Shown: one piece after another, positions 23,697 through 31,814 of the stretch | Position numbering within the stretch: position 1 is the first letter of the stretch | Layout of the letters: each line of letters begins with the position of its first letter | Assembly (NCBI RefSeq): GCF_900094575.1 | Contig: NZ_FMAE01000003.1 | Coordinates: forward strand, 496,001 to 560,000 | Source of the DNA: Bradyrhizobium yuanmingense | GTDB taxonomy: Bacteria; Pseudomonadota; Alphaproteobacteria; Rhizobiales; Xanthobacteraceae | Direction: 5' to 3' | Length of the DNA stretch: 64,000 nt | Program-made: the position numbers and the translations under genes | Notes under the pieces: model-generated | Database searches by the model: none | Seen by the model: only the letters and a program-made list of their open reading frames with translations | Told to the model about the DNA's origin: nothing

Positions 23697-24188
23697 ATGG
23701 CCTACACCGCTGATGTCAATCGCTGGCGCGGCCCGTCGGACCAACAGCAATATTACGAGCGCCCCCGCATGCTGGACACGCCCTGGCATCCCGGCTGGAT
23801 CGCCGTGACCATTCTCGGCTTCATCATCTGGTGGCCGATCGGACTTGCCCTCCTCTTTTTCACACTCGGGAGCAGAAGAATGTCGTGCTGGAGCAATCAG
23901 GATCGCTGGCAGAACAAGATGGAAAAGATGCAGTACAAGATGGATCGCATGCGCGACCGCATGGAGCGCCGCGGCTTCGGCTTTGGCTTCGGCCCGCCGT
24001 CCTCCGGCAACCGCGCCTTCGACGAGTATCGCAGTGAGACACTGCGCCGGCTCGAGGAAGAGCAGGTCGAGTTCAAGAACTTCCTCGACCGCCTGCGTCA
24101 CGCCAAGGACAAGGAAGAGTTCGATCAGTTCATGGCGCAGCACAAGACGCGTCCGACCCCGCCGCCGACCGACCAGCAGCAGGGCTGA
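23697..24188 (+). CDS. DUF2852 membrane protein
   Basis: A 163-residue protein of the alphaproteobacterial DUF2852 family. One transmembrane helix lies at about residues 26-50 (PGWIAVTILGFIIWWPIGLALLFFTLGS). A charged region rich in Met, Lys and Arg follows (KMEKMQYKMDRMRDRMERRGFGFG, likely coiled coil), and the conserved FDEYRSETLRRLEEEQVEFKNFLDRLRHAKDKEEFDQFM sits near the C-terminus. Its function is unknown. AGAAGGGAA precedes the start. The TetR operator 36 bases upstream suggests control by the adjacent regulator. A strong terminator hairpin follows at 24252-24282. Confidence 0.87.
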   Translation: MAYTADVNRWRGPSDQQQYYERPRMLDTPWHPGWIAVTILGFIIWWPIGLALLFFTLGSRRMSCWSNQDRWQNKMEKMQYKMDRMRDRMERRGFGFGFGPPSSGNRAFDEYRSETLRRLEEEQVEFKNFLDRLRHAKDKEEFDQFMAQHKTRPTPPPTDQQQG

Positions 24189-24251
24189 TCCGAAGAATTA
24201 CACCTCTCAAAGCCTTCAGGCGCATGCCCCCAAAGTCCTGATGGCCCCGAG

Positions 24252-24282
24252 CCGCCCGCCTGCGCAACCCGCAGGCGGGCGG
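24252..24282 (+). terminator. Terminator after the DUF2852 gene
   Basis: CCGCCCGCCTGC and GCAGGCGGGCGG form twelve perfect G/C-rich pairs around a 7-base loop, followed by TTTGGTTT. It has the form of a Rho-independent terminator. Confidence 0.8.
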
Positions 24283-24442
24283 TTTGGTTTATGTCACACT
24301 TCGATGGTCGTCCTGGCGATGCGAAGCGCCTGCGAGGGCTTTGCGAGGCCCATCACGCAGATGTGCAGGATCGATAGAACCCGGACCGCGCTAGCACCGA
24401 CCAAGCCTTGACTGCGCCTCCGCGGCGCCGACGGGCACGATC

Positions 24443-24700
24443 ATGACCAACATTGAACGCAAACAAATCAGCCAGCGCCTCGCATTGTTCGAGCGCGCGG
24501 CCGTGTTGTTCGAGCGCTTCGGCCCTGTGGTGCCGGTGGCGATTGCGTTCCTCAATGGGTGGCCCACGGAAGTTCAGCTCTACCCGGAATGGCAGCTCGG
24601 CGAGTCCTGGCGGTTGTTTCTCAGCGCCAATCTATATTGGGGCGCATCGTACGCACTCAGCCGCGCTGTGTCGTTCGCGCAGGGAAGTATCGTCCCATGA
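24443..24700 (+). CDS. Hypothetical small membrane-associated protein
   Basis: An 85-residue protein. A polar N-terminus (MTNIERKQISQRLALFERAAVLFERFG) precedes two weakly hydrophobic stretches, around residues 28-40 and 58-75. No family is recognised. Its stop codon overlaps the start of the next, still smaller gene by four bases (ATGA at 24697-24700), which strongly suggests that both are real and coupled. No clear ribosome site is seen before the ATG. Base composition is like its neighbours. I cannot suggest a function beyond a possible two-component membrane peptide pair. Confidence 0.55.
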   Translation: MTNIERKQISQRLALFERAAVLFERFGPVVPVAIAFLNGWPTEVQLYPEWQLGESWRLFLSANLYWGASYALSRAVSFAQGSIVP

Positions 24701-24831
24701 TCCTGCTCCGCGATTTCGCGCTTTTCGTCCTGCCGGTGCTGATCGCCGCAGGCGGCTGGCTCTATGCGCTCAGCCTCCGCAAGCAAGCTGACCCCGGCCG
24801 CGCCCGCGATGGACGCGCCCCGGCAGCATGA
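24697..24831 (+). CDS. 44-residue single-span membrane peptide
   Basis: The start codon overlaps the previous stop (ATGA), and the product is one hydrophobic helix (LLRDFALFVLPVLIAAGGWLYALSL) with a basic tail, RKQADPGRARDGR. The positive residues after the helix suggest the N-terminus faces outward. No family is recognised. The overlap and membrane-like composition are the only support. Confidence 0.5.
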   Translation: MILLRDFALFVLPVLIAAGGWLYALSLRKQADPGRARDGRAPAA

Positions 24832-24864
24832 CCGCTGCCGGCCGGTGTCGCATGGCGTGAAGCT

Positions 24865-26028
24865 TCAGCGCGCCGTGGCGAGCTGCGCGCGAACCGAGGC
24901 CAGGAAGTATTCGTAGGCGTGGTCGACGATCTCGTTGAGCGATCGCGTGCGCGCGAACATCGCCTTGGCTTCCGCGAGAAACTCCTCGCGTGTCGGGATC
25001 TTCGGCAGATGCAGATGCGTCAGCGCGTCGACACCTTCATGCGCGCGATTGAGGATGTCGTGCAGCGTCGGCAGCTGCAACTGGGCGAGATCGGCCCGGC
25101 GGCGTGCCGACGAGATCGCATGCGCCAGGGTTTGCGCATCGAACCGTCCGGCGAGCTCGCGGGCCGCCCGCTGGATGACCCGCGCGCCGAGCGGCTGCTC
25201 GTTGCGCAGCACCTGTTCGGGCGGCGCCTTCATGTTCCAGACGACGCCGATCCACGACAGCAGCGTCAGGATGTAATAGGTCACGTCGACCTCCCACCAG
25301 CGAAAGCCCTGTCGCACGCTGCTCTGATAGGCGTGGTGATTGTTGTGCCAGCCCTCACCCAGCGTGACCAATGCCAGCAGCCAGTTGTTACGGGAATCAT
25401 CGCCGGTCACGTAGCGCTTGCGCCCGTGCACATGGGCAAGCGAATTGATGCAGAAGGTCGCGTGATAGACCAGCACCGTGCTCCAGAGGAAGCCGACCAC
25501 CAGACCCGACCATCCTGCGACCAGGAAGCAGAGCCCTGCCAGCACGAAGGCCGGCAGCAGCTCCAGCCGATGCAGCCACATCAGCTCGGGATAGGCGGCG
25601 AGATCGCCGACCTTCACGAGGTCGGTTGCGTCGTGCTGCCGGTAAAAGATCCAGCCGAGATGGCTATAGAGGAAGCCGCGGTGACGCGGTGAATGCACGT
25701 CGTTTTCAGTGTCGGAATGCAGGTGATGGTGGCGATGCTTGGCCGCCCACCACAACACGCTCTTCTGGGCGCTGCTTTGCGCAAGGCAGGCCAGGATGAA
25801 CTGAAACACCCGGCTGGTCGCAAACGCCCGATGCGAGAAATAGCGATGGTAGCCGGCTCCGATCGCGAACATCCGCAAGCAATAGAGTGAGACGCAGATC
25901 GCGACCGCCTGCCAGGTGACGCCCGACCAGATTGCCGCAAGGCAGCCGAGATGGACCAGCAGGAACGGCAGGGCGGATGGATACATGATGTCGTCGTGCT
26001 GGTCGTCGGCGGGGGCGTTGAGCGGCAT
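24865..26028 (-). CDS. Acyl-CoA/acyl-lipid delta-9-type fatty acid desaturase
   Basis: A 388-residue integral membrane desaturase. The three histidine boxes that hold the di-iron centre are HRYFSH (61-66), HRHHH (98-102) and HNNHH (228-232), with four hydrophobic segments around them. It should introduce a cis double bond into saturated acyl chains, adjusting membrane fluidity. The C-terminal 80 residues are an extra helical region ending LNEIVDHAYEYFLASVRAQLATAR. I placed the start at the ATG at 26028 behind GAGGTC; the frame stays open a further 28 codons. The adjacent serine acetyltransferase gene diverges from it. Confidence 0.9.
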   Translation of the reverse strand: MPLNAPADDQHDDIMYPSALPFLLVHLGCLAAIWSGVTWQAVAICVSLYCLRMFAIGAGYHRYFSHRAFATSRVFQFILACLAQSSAQKSVLWWAAKHRHHHLHSDTENDVHSPRHRGFLYSHLGWIFYRQHDATDLVKVGDLAAYPELMWLHRLELLPAFVLAGLCFLVAGWSGLVVGFLWSTVLVYHATFCINSLAHVHGRKRYVTGDDSRNNWLLALVTLGEGWHNNHHAYQSSVRQGFRWWEVDVTYYILTLLSWIGVVWNMKAPPEQVLRNEQPLGARVIQRAARELAGRFDAQTLAHAISSARRRADLAQLQLPTLHDILNRAHEGVDALTHLHLPKIPTREEFLAEAKAMFARTRSLNEIVDHAYEYFLASVRAQLATAR

Positions 26029-26283
26029 ATTTGAGCGTGACCTCGGATGACGTGGATTCGGAACTGGCCGGCAGCTTGACGTCCGGCGGGTACCAAAACC
26101 CGCGGATGCCACCGCGGGCTTCGGCCGAAGGCTGGCCGCAGCTCTCTGGCAAGCAAGCCCGTAGTCTTACGGGGAGCATGGCGCACAGGTGGCCGCGCGT
26201 GTTGCCGACGCCAATTGGCGCGCAGGCGGCCTGCGTCCTATATTCGACAGCGAGAAGCAAGCGTCAAAACACCGCAGGCGGCA

Positions 26284-27054
26284 ATGCGGACGGAGACTGC
26301 GATCGTGGCGAGCGACATCCTCTGGCAGGAGATACGCGGCGAGGCGCGGCGCACCGCAGCGGCGGATCCCGTCTTCGGCAAGGCTGTCGCCGATGCCATC
26401 CTTGCCCATGACGATTTTACCGCTGCCTTGGCCGATCTGATCGGGCGTCGGCTGGGCGGCAGCGCCGCCGATCGCGAGCGCTTCACGACGTTTTCCCGCG
26501 ATGCCTTTCGCGGCCAACCGGATCTGGTCGAAGCGGCCGGCCGCGACCTGCGCGCCATCGTGCTCCGTGATCCCGCCATCGCCGGATTGTTGCCGCCGCT
26601 GCTGCACTTCAAGGGCTATGTCGCGCTGCAGTCCTGGCGCGTCTCGCACTGGCTATGGCGTCATGACCATCGTGATGCGGCGCTGCTGTTGCAGAACGAG
26701 GCTTCGAACGTCCTGCAGGTCAGCATTCATCCGGCCGCGAGCCTCGGCTCGTCGGTTTATCTCGACCATGCCACCGGCATCGTGATCGGTGCCAATGTCG
26801 TCATCGGCGACGAGGTGACCATCCTTCAGAATGTCAGCATCGGACGCCATGGCGACCTGCCGATGCGCTCGCCTCGCATCGGTCGCGGCGTGTTCATCGG
26901 CTCCGGCGCGACCATCCTCGGCGACATCGAGATCGGCGACTTCGCCAAGATCGGCGCCGGGACTGTCGTGACCGGTGACGTGCCTGGCGGCTGTACCGCA
27001 ATCGGCAATCCCGCGCGGCTCACCAATTGCCTTGCGGCCGCTTCGTCCGCTTGA
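26284..27054 (+). CDS. cysE: Serine O-acetyltransferase, CysE family
   Basis: A 256-residue enzyme with the N-terminal helical domain of CysE (SDILWQEIRGEARR at the start) and a C-terminal left-handed beta-helix of hexapeptide repeats. YLDHATGIVIGANVVIGDEVTILQNV contains the catalytic Asp-His region, and AKIGAGTVVTGDVPGGCTAIGNPARL ends the helix. It transfers acetyl from acetyl-CoA to L-serine, the first step of cysteine synthesis. The usual flexible tail that binds cysteine synthase is short. The start is uncertain: the ATG at 26284 lacks a strong ribosome site, and an upstream in-frame start at 26215 exists. It is convergent with the DUF2231 gene, with seven bases between stops. Confidence 0.83.
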   Translation: MRTETAIVASDILWQEIRGEARRTAAADPVFGKAVADAILAHDDFTAALADLIGRRLGGSAADRERFTTFSRDAFRGQPDLVEAAGRDLRAIVLRDPAIAGLLPPLLHFKGYVALQSWRVSHWLWRHDHRDAALLLQNEASNVLQVSIHPAASLGSSVYLDHATGIVIGANVVIGDEVTILQNVSIGRHGDLPMRSPRIGRGVFIGSGATILGDIEIGDFAKIGAGTVVTGDVPGGCTAIGNPARLTNCLAAASSA

Positions 27055-27061
27055 CTGTCGC

Positions 27062-27580
27062 TCAGGCGGCGCGGCGGTGGCTTTCGCCGCCATGATGCGG
27101 GTTGACCGGCTCCGAGCTGGTCTGGCCCGGCGCATCCAGCACCGCGACGTGGTGGCGATAGACCATTTCCCAGCCCTTCCATCCCGTGAACAGGAGGATG
27201 CCGACCACGACCAGGGACAGCACGACGCCCCAGGGCTTGATCGCCGCCTCCGCGCCTTGGGCGTAGCGGAGATAGAAATTGACCAGGGCCAGCACCACCG
27301 CCGCGAGATTGCCGACCATGTGGTACCAGGCATCGTTCAGGCGGCGGATGCGTGGCTCGCTGAAGAAGTCGGTGAAGCCGGCTGCGGCGGCAACCAGCGC
27401 CATGACGATGCCGGCGCCGATCAGCCACATCGCGGCGCGTGCCCAAAAACCGTCGCCGGTTCCGATGAAGGCCAGATCGGCGATGGGAGCGCCGACCAGG
27501 AACGCGACGGGGAACGGAATCAGCATGGGGTGGAGCGGGTGATCGCCGATCGCGGCGGTCGTCTTGGGGTTGATGGACAT
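27062..27580 (-). CDS. DUF2231 integral membrane protein
   Basis: A 172-residue protein of the DUF2231 family: the N-terminal GDHPLHPMLIPFPVAFLVGAPIADLAF motif is diagnostic, and four hydrophobic segments follow. Family members are predicted inner-membrane proteins of unknown function, sometimes linked to haem or redox-related genes. The start at 27580 has GAGGTC upstream and gives the expected short N-terminus before the HPLHP box. A short hydrophilic tail (DAPGQTSSEPVNPHHGGESHRRAA) ends the protein. The gene is divergent from the tol operon across a 422-base gap. Confidence 0.85.
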   Translation of the reverse strand: MSINPKTTAAIGDHPLHPMLIPFPVAFLVGAPIADLAFIGTGDGFWARAAMWLIGAGIVMALVAAAAGFTDFFSEPRIRRLNDAWYHMVGNLAAVVLALVNFYLRYAQGAEAAIKPWGVVLSLVVVGILLFTGWKGWEMVYRHHVAVLDAPGQTSSEPVNPHHGGESHRRAA

Positions 27581-28002
27581 GGCAGGACCTCGCTGAGAGT
27601 GATTTTCCGGACAATTTTTGGCACGAGAGCAGGTTCCTCCGGCCGGTGCGTCTGGAACACGGGATCCGGGGTCCATCCCCCTGCACGGACTGTCTTTCCT
27701 GCAGCCAAATGCGCCGCCGGTAACCCCGCATTAACCATCGGCGGGCTCTGGTATGTGCGGACAGGCGTGCCCGGAGCCCGACGTCAAGGCCTGGGGTCGA
27801 GGCCCCTTAGTTTTGACATCTTGGCGGGGAATGCAGGCGGCCGGCTTTTGACGAGCCTTTGGACGAGCCCTGCACCCCAGAAAGAGAAGGCTTTGAGCGG
27901 GCTTGCCCGCCGCGCGGGTCCAGCGCGGCTGTTGGGGAACACCGGCCGCGATTTGCTGGCCGAAGGACATTAGGTAACGATCGCCTTGAGAGGATACTGC
28001 TT
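27581..28002. other. 422-base gap between the DUF2231 gene and tolQ
   Basis: This divergent gap should hold the promoters for both genes. I see no credible coding frame: those present lack ribosome sites and have no recognisable product. The GTTAACC-like half sites at about 27720-27735 (GTAACCCC, ATTAACC) are weak CtrA-type matches only. The tol-associated thioesterase gene ybgC, often next to tolQ in proteobacteria, is absent here. Confidence 0.45.
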
Positions 28003-28719
<717 letters not shown>

Positions 28720-28762
28720 CGGACGGCATGTATAGTGTGAAGGGCAATCTGGGCACGCGATC

Positions 28763-29215
28763 ATGGCCATGAACGTTGCGAGTTCGTCCGGCGGCGGCGG
28801 GCGCCGCGGCCGGCGCAAGCCGGTCGTGGCCGAGATCAACGTCACGCCGATGGTCGACGTCATGCTGGTGCTGCTCATCATCTTCATGGTGTCGGCACCG
28901 ATGTTGACGGTCGGCGTCCCGCTCGACCTGCCCCAGACCAGTGCCAAGAGCCTCGAAAACAACGACCAGAAGCCGATCCAGATGTCGGTCGACATCAAGG
29001 GCAAGGTGTTCATCAACGACACCGAGATTGCGCTGAACGAGCTGATCCCGAAGCTGAAGGCGATCACCGATGCGCGCGGCGGCCTCGAGGAACGCATCTA
29101 TCTGCGCGCCGACAAGAAGGCGGATTACGGCACCGTGGCCAAGGTGATGGGCCAGCTCTCGGGCGCCGGATTCAAGAAGCTGGCGCTCGTCACGGAAGCG
29201 GATCAGGGGTCTTGA
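28763..29215 (+). CDS. tolR: Tol-Pal subunit TolR
   Basis: A 150-residue protein: a short basic cytoplasmic N-terminus, one transmembrane helix at about residues 27-48 that begins INVTPMVDVMLVLLIIFMV, and a periplasmic domain. Asp32 in TPMVD is the proton-carrying residue shared by TolR and ExbD. TolR works with TolQ to drive TolA through the periplasm. The length is standard and all hallmarks are intact. It lies between tolQ and tolA with a four-base gap to tolA, in the conserved operon. Confidence 0.95.
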   Translation: MAMNVASSSGGGGRRGRRKPVVAEINVTPMVDVMLVLLIIFMVSAPMLTVGVPLDLPQTSAKSLENNDQKPIQMSVDIKGKVFINDTEIALNELIPKLKAITDARGGLEERIYLRADKKADYGTVAKVMGQLSGAGFKKLALVTEADQGS

Positions 29216-29219
29216 GGCC

Positions 29220-30179
29220 GTGAAGGTGAACGTCGACAAGACACTCGTTGCGTCGATTGCCCTGCATGTCCTCGTGCTGGGATGGGGGCTCGTCACCTTC
29301 AGCAGCAAGGCCTACATCGCTACGCAGGAATCGCTTCCGATCGACATCGTCTCCTCCGATCAGCTCGCCAAGATGATGGCGGGGCAGAAGACCGGCAAGA
29401 AGGAGGAGCTGAAGCCCAAGGTCGAGAAGATCGCGGAGCCCAAGCCCGAGGAAGACGCCGTCGGCAAGGTCACCGAGAAGAAAGAGCTGATCAAGACCAA
29501 CTCCCAGCCGGAGCCGCCGCCGAAGCCGGTCGAGAAGCCGGTGGAGAAGAAGCCGGAGCCGCCGAAGCCCGTCGCCGAGGCCAAGCCGAAGGAAGAGCCG
29601 AAGCCGCAGGAAAAGAAGCCTGATCCGGCCAAGGAAGATCCGATCGCCGAGCTGCAGAAGAAGATGGAGACCAAGAAGCCGCCGCCCAAGCCCGTGGAGC
29701 AGAAGGTCGCGGCGGTGCAGCCGCAGCAGCAGCCCAAGCCCAAGGAGCGCACCTTCGATCCCGCGCAGATCCAGCGCGACCTCGACAAGCGCGCCGCGAC
29801 CCGGCACGAGCAGACCGGCTCGGCGTTGAATGCATCAGCCTCGCTGGGCACAGCGACAGGGACGGCCGCCAACAACGTCGCGACTTGGCAGGGAGCTTTC
29901 GTCGCTGCCGTCAAGCACTGCTTCAATTTCCCTTACGATGCTCAGGACAGGGATCAGTTTACGGCCGACATAGATATTCAGATGCGCCCCGACGGAACGC
30001 TCGCGTCAGCGCCTGTGATTGTCGCGGTTCGAGGACCGTCTCGGGCAATTGCAAATGCGATGGCGGAGAGTGCCAAGCGTGCGATCCAACAGTGTCAGGC
30101 CTACACGTTCTTGCCCAAAGCTCAGTATGACACTTGGAAAACGATTGCGCTGACTTTCGATATGAAAGATCAGCAGTAG
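29220..30179 (+). CDS. tolA: Tol-Pal linker protein TolA
   Basis: A 319-residue protein. A hydrophobic helix at about 9-27 anchors it in the inner membrane and pairs with TolQR. Residues about 55-190 are a long Lys/Pro/Glu-rich rod (repeats of EKKPEPPKPV type). The C-terminal domain from about 215 (WQGAFVAAVKHCFNFP) spans the periplasm and contacts TolB and Pal. It starts with GTG just after TTGAGG. Pro-Lys repeats replace the Ala/Lys-rich helix of the E. coli protein, as is usual in Rhizobiales. The tolB frame opens immediately after the stop. Confidence 0.92.
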   Translation: MKVNVDKTLVASIALHVLVLGWGLVTFSSKAYIATQESLPIDIVSSDQLAKMMAGQKTGKKEELKPKVEKIAEPKPEEDAVGKVTEKKELIKTNSQPEPPPKPVEKPVEKKPEPPKPVAEAKPKEEPKPQEKKPDPAKEDPIAELQKKMETKKPPPKPVEQKVAAVQPQQQPKPKERTFDPAQIQRDLDKRAATRHEQTGSALNASASLGTATGTAANNVATWQGAFVAAVKHCFNFPYDAQDRDQFTADIDIQMRPDGTLASAPVIVAVRGPSRAIANAMAESAKRAIQQCQAYTFLPKAQYDTWKTIALTFDMKDQQ

Positions 30180-30209
30180 ATGAGACATGAATTAACTCAG
30201 GTGAACAAG

Positions 30210-31556
30210 ATGCCATTTCTGACGCGACGTGGATTCATCGCGGCCGCGGGATCGTCAGTCACCCTGCTGGCCGGAGGCGCCGCGACAGCGCAGGGGCGAC
30301 TTCAAGTCAGTCCCGGCGGATTTCAGCCCATCTCGATCGCGATCAGCAACTTCGTGCCCGGCTCGCCCTCCGACAGCGACGTCGCTAACGGTGTCACGCA
30401 GGTCATCACCAACAACCTGAAGCGCTCGGGCCTGTTCGCGCCGATCGACCAGGCCGCCTTCATTGAGCGCATCAGCAACATCGACGTCGCGCCGCAATTC
30501 GAGAACTGGAAGACCATCAACGCGCAGGCTCTGGTCACCGGCCGCATGACGCGGCAGCCGGACGGCCGCCTGAAGGCCGAATTCCGCCTGTGGGACGTCC
30601 TCTCCGGCCAGCAGCTCACCGGCCAGCAATATTTCACCTCGCCGGAATATTGGCGCCGCATCGCGCACATCATCTCCGATCAGATCTATGAGAAATTGAC
30701 CGGCGAGAAGGGCTATTTCGACAGCCGCGTCGTGTTCGTGGACGAGACCGGGCCGAAGGAGCGCCGCGTCAAGCGGCTCGCGATCATGGATCAGGACGGC
30801 GCCAATGTGCGCTATCTGACCCGCGGCTCCGATCTCGTGCTGACCCCGCGCTTCTCGCCGAACTCGCAAGAGATCACCTACATGGAGTTCGGCCAGGGCG
30901 ATCCGAAGGTCTATCTCTACAACATCGAGACCGGCCAGCGCGAGATCGTCGGCAACTTCCCCGGCATGACCTTCGCGCCGCGCTTCTCGCCGGACGGCCA
31001 GCGCGTCATCATGAGCCTGCAGCAGGGCGGCAATTCCAACCTGTTCGTGATGGATCTGCGCTCGCGCTCGACCACGCGTCTCACCGACACGCCGGCGATC
31101 GACACCTCGCCGTCCTATTCGCCCGATGGCAGCCGCATCTGCTTCGAGTCCGATCGTGGCGGCAGGTCGCAGATCTACGTGATGAGTGCGGGCGGCGGAC
31201 AGGCGCAGCGCATCTCCTTCTCCAAGGATGACACCAACGCCAGCTATTCGACGCCGGTGTGGTCGCCGAAGGGCGACTACATCGCCTTCACCCGGCAGGG
31301 CGGCGGGCAGTTCGCGATCGGCGTCATGAAGCCCGACGGCTCGGGCGAGCGGCTGCTCACCTCCGGCTTTCACAACGAAGGCCCGACCTTCTCGCCGAAC
31401 GGCCGCGTGCTGATGTTCTTCCGCGATCCCGGCGGCAATGGCGGGCCGTCGCTGTACTCGGTCGACATCTCCGGCCGCAACGAATTGAAAGTGCCGACGC
31501 CGGGTTTTGCCTCGGACCCGGCATGGTCGCCACTGTTGTCCTCGACCTCGGGCTGA
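30210..31556 (+). CDS. tolB: Tol-Pal periplasmic protein TolB, with Tat-type signal
   Basis: A 448-residue protein: an N-terminal alpha/beta domain followed by a six-bladed WD40-like propeller whose repeats contain [34 protein letters not shown] and [13 protein letters not shown]. It binds Pal and TolA in the periplasm. The signal begins [16 protein letters not shown], a twin-arginine motif, so export of folded TolB by the Tat route is likely, unlike the Sec signal of E. coli TolB. I prefer the ATG at 30210, which gives this signal; an in-frame ATG at 30180 abuts the tolA stop codon. A terminator hairpin follows at 31571-31600. Confidence 0.93.
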   Translation: MPFLTRRGFIAAAGSSVTLLAGGAATAQGRLQVSPGGFQPISIAISNFVPGSPSDSDVANGVTQVITNNLKRSGLFAPIDQAAFIERISNIDVAPQFENWKTINAQALVTGRMTRQPDGRLKAEFRLWDVLSGQQLTGQQYFTSPEYWRRIAHIISDQIYEKLTGEKGYFDSRVVFVDETGPKERRVKRLAIMDQDGANVRYLTRGSDLVLTPRFSPNSQEITYMEFGQGDPKVYLYNIETGQREIVGNFPGMTFAPRFSPDGQRVIMSLQQGGNSNLFVMDLRSRSTTRLTDTPAIDTSPSYSPDGSRICFESDRGGRSQIYVMSAGGGQAQRISFSKDDTNASYSTPVWSPKGDYIAFTRQGGGQFAIGVMKPDGSGERLLTSGFHNEGPTFSPNGRVLMFFRDPGGNGGPSLYSVDISGRNELKVPTPGFASDPAWSPLLSSTSG

Positions 31557-31570
31557 CCACGGCGCAGTTG

Positions 31571-31600
31571 AAACATCGCGCGTTCAGACGCGCGATGTTT
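31571..31600 (+). terminator. Terminator after tolB
   Basis: AAACATCGCGCG and CGCGCGATGTTT form twelve perfect pairs around a TTCAGA loop, 14 bases after the tolB stop, ending in a short T run. It would separate tolQRAB from the signalling genes and pal downstream. Confidence 0.75.
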
Positions 31601-31814
31601 TCGAAAAACCGCGCCGATTTTTTCCGAGTTTGCCGTGAACGGCAACACTTCCTTCACCTTGCGTCCGGCAAGGCTTGCCTACCTGCTTGATATTGCAGCG
31701 GAAATAATTTCGCTATTGCCGAAAAACAACCCGACTTTAACGATGTTCCCTCAGAAAAGCTTCATCTCGGCTGGGTAAGACTACGCGCTGAACAGGACGC
31801 GCGTACAAATCAAA

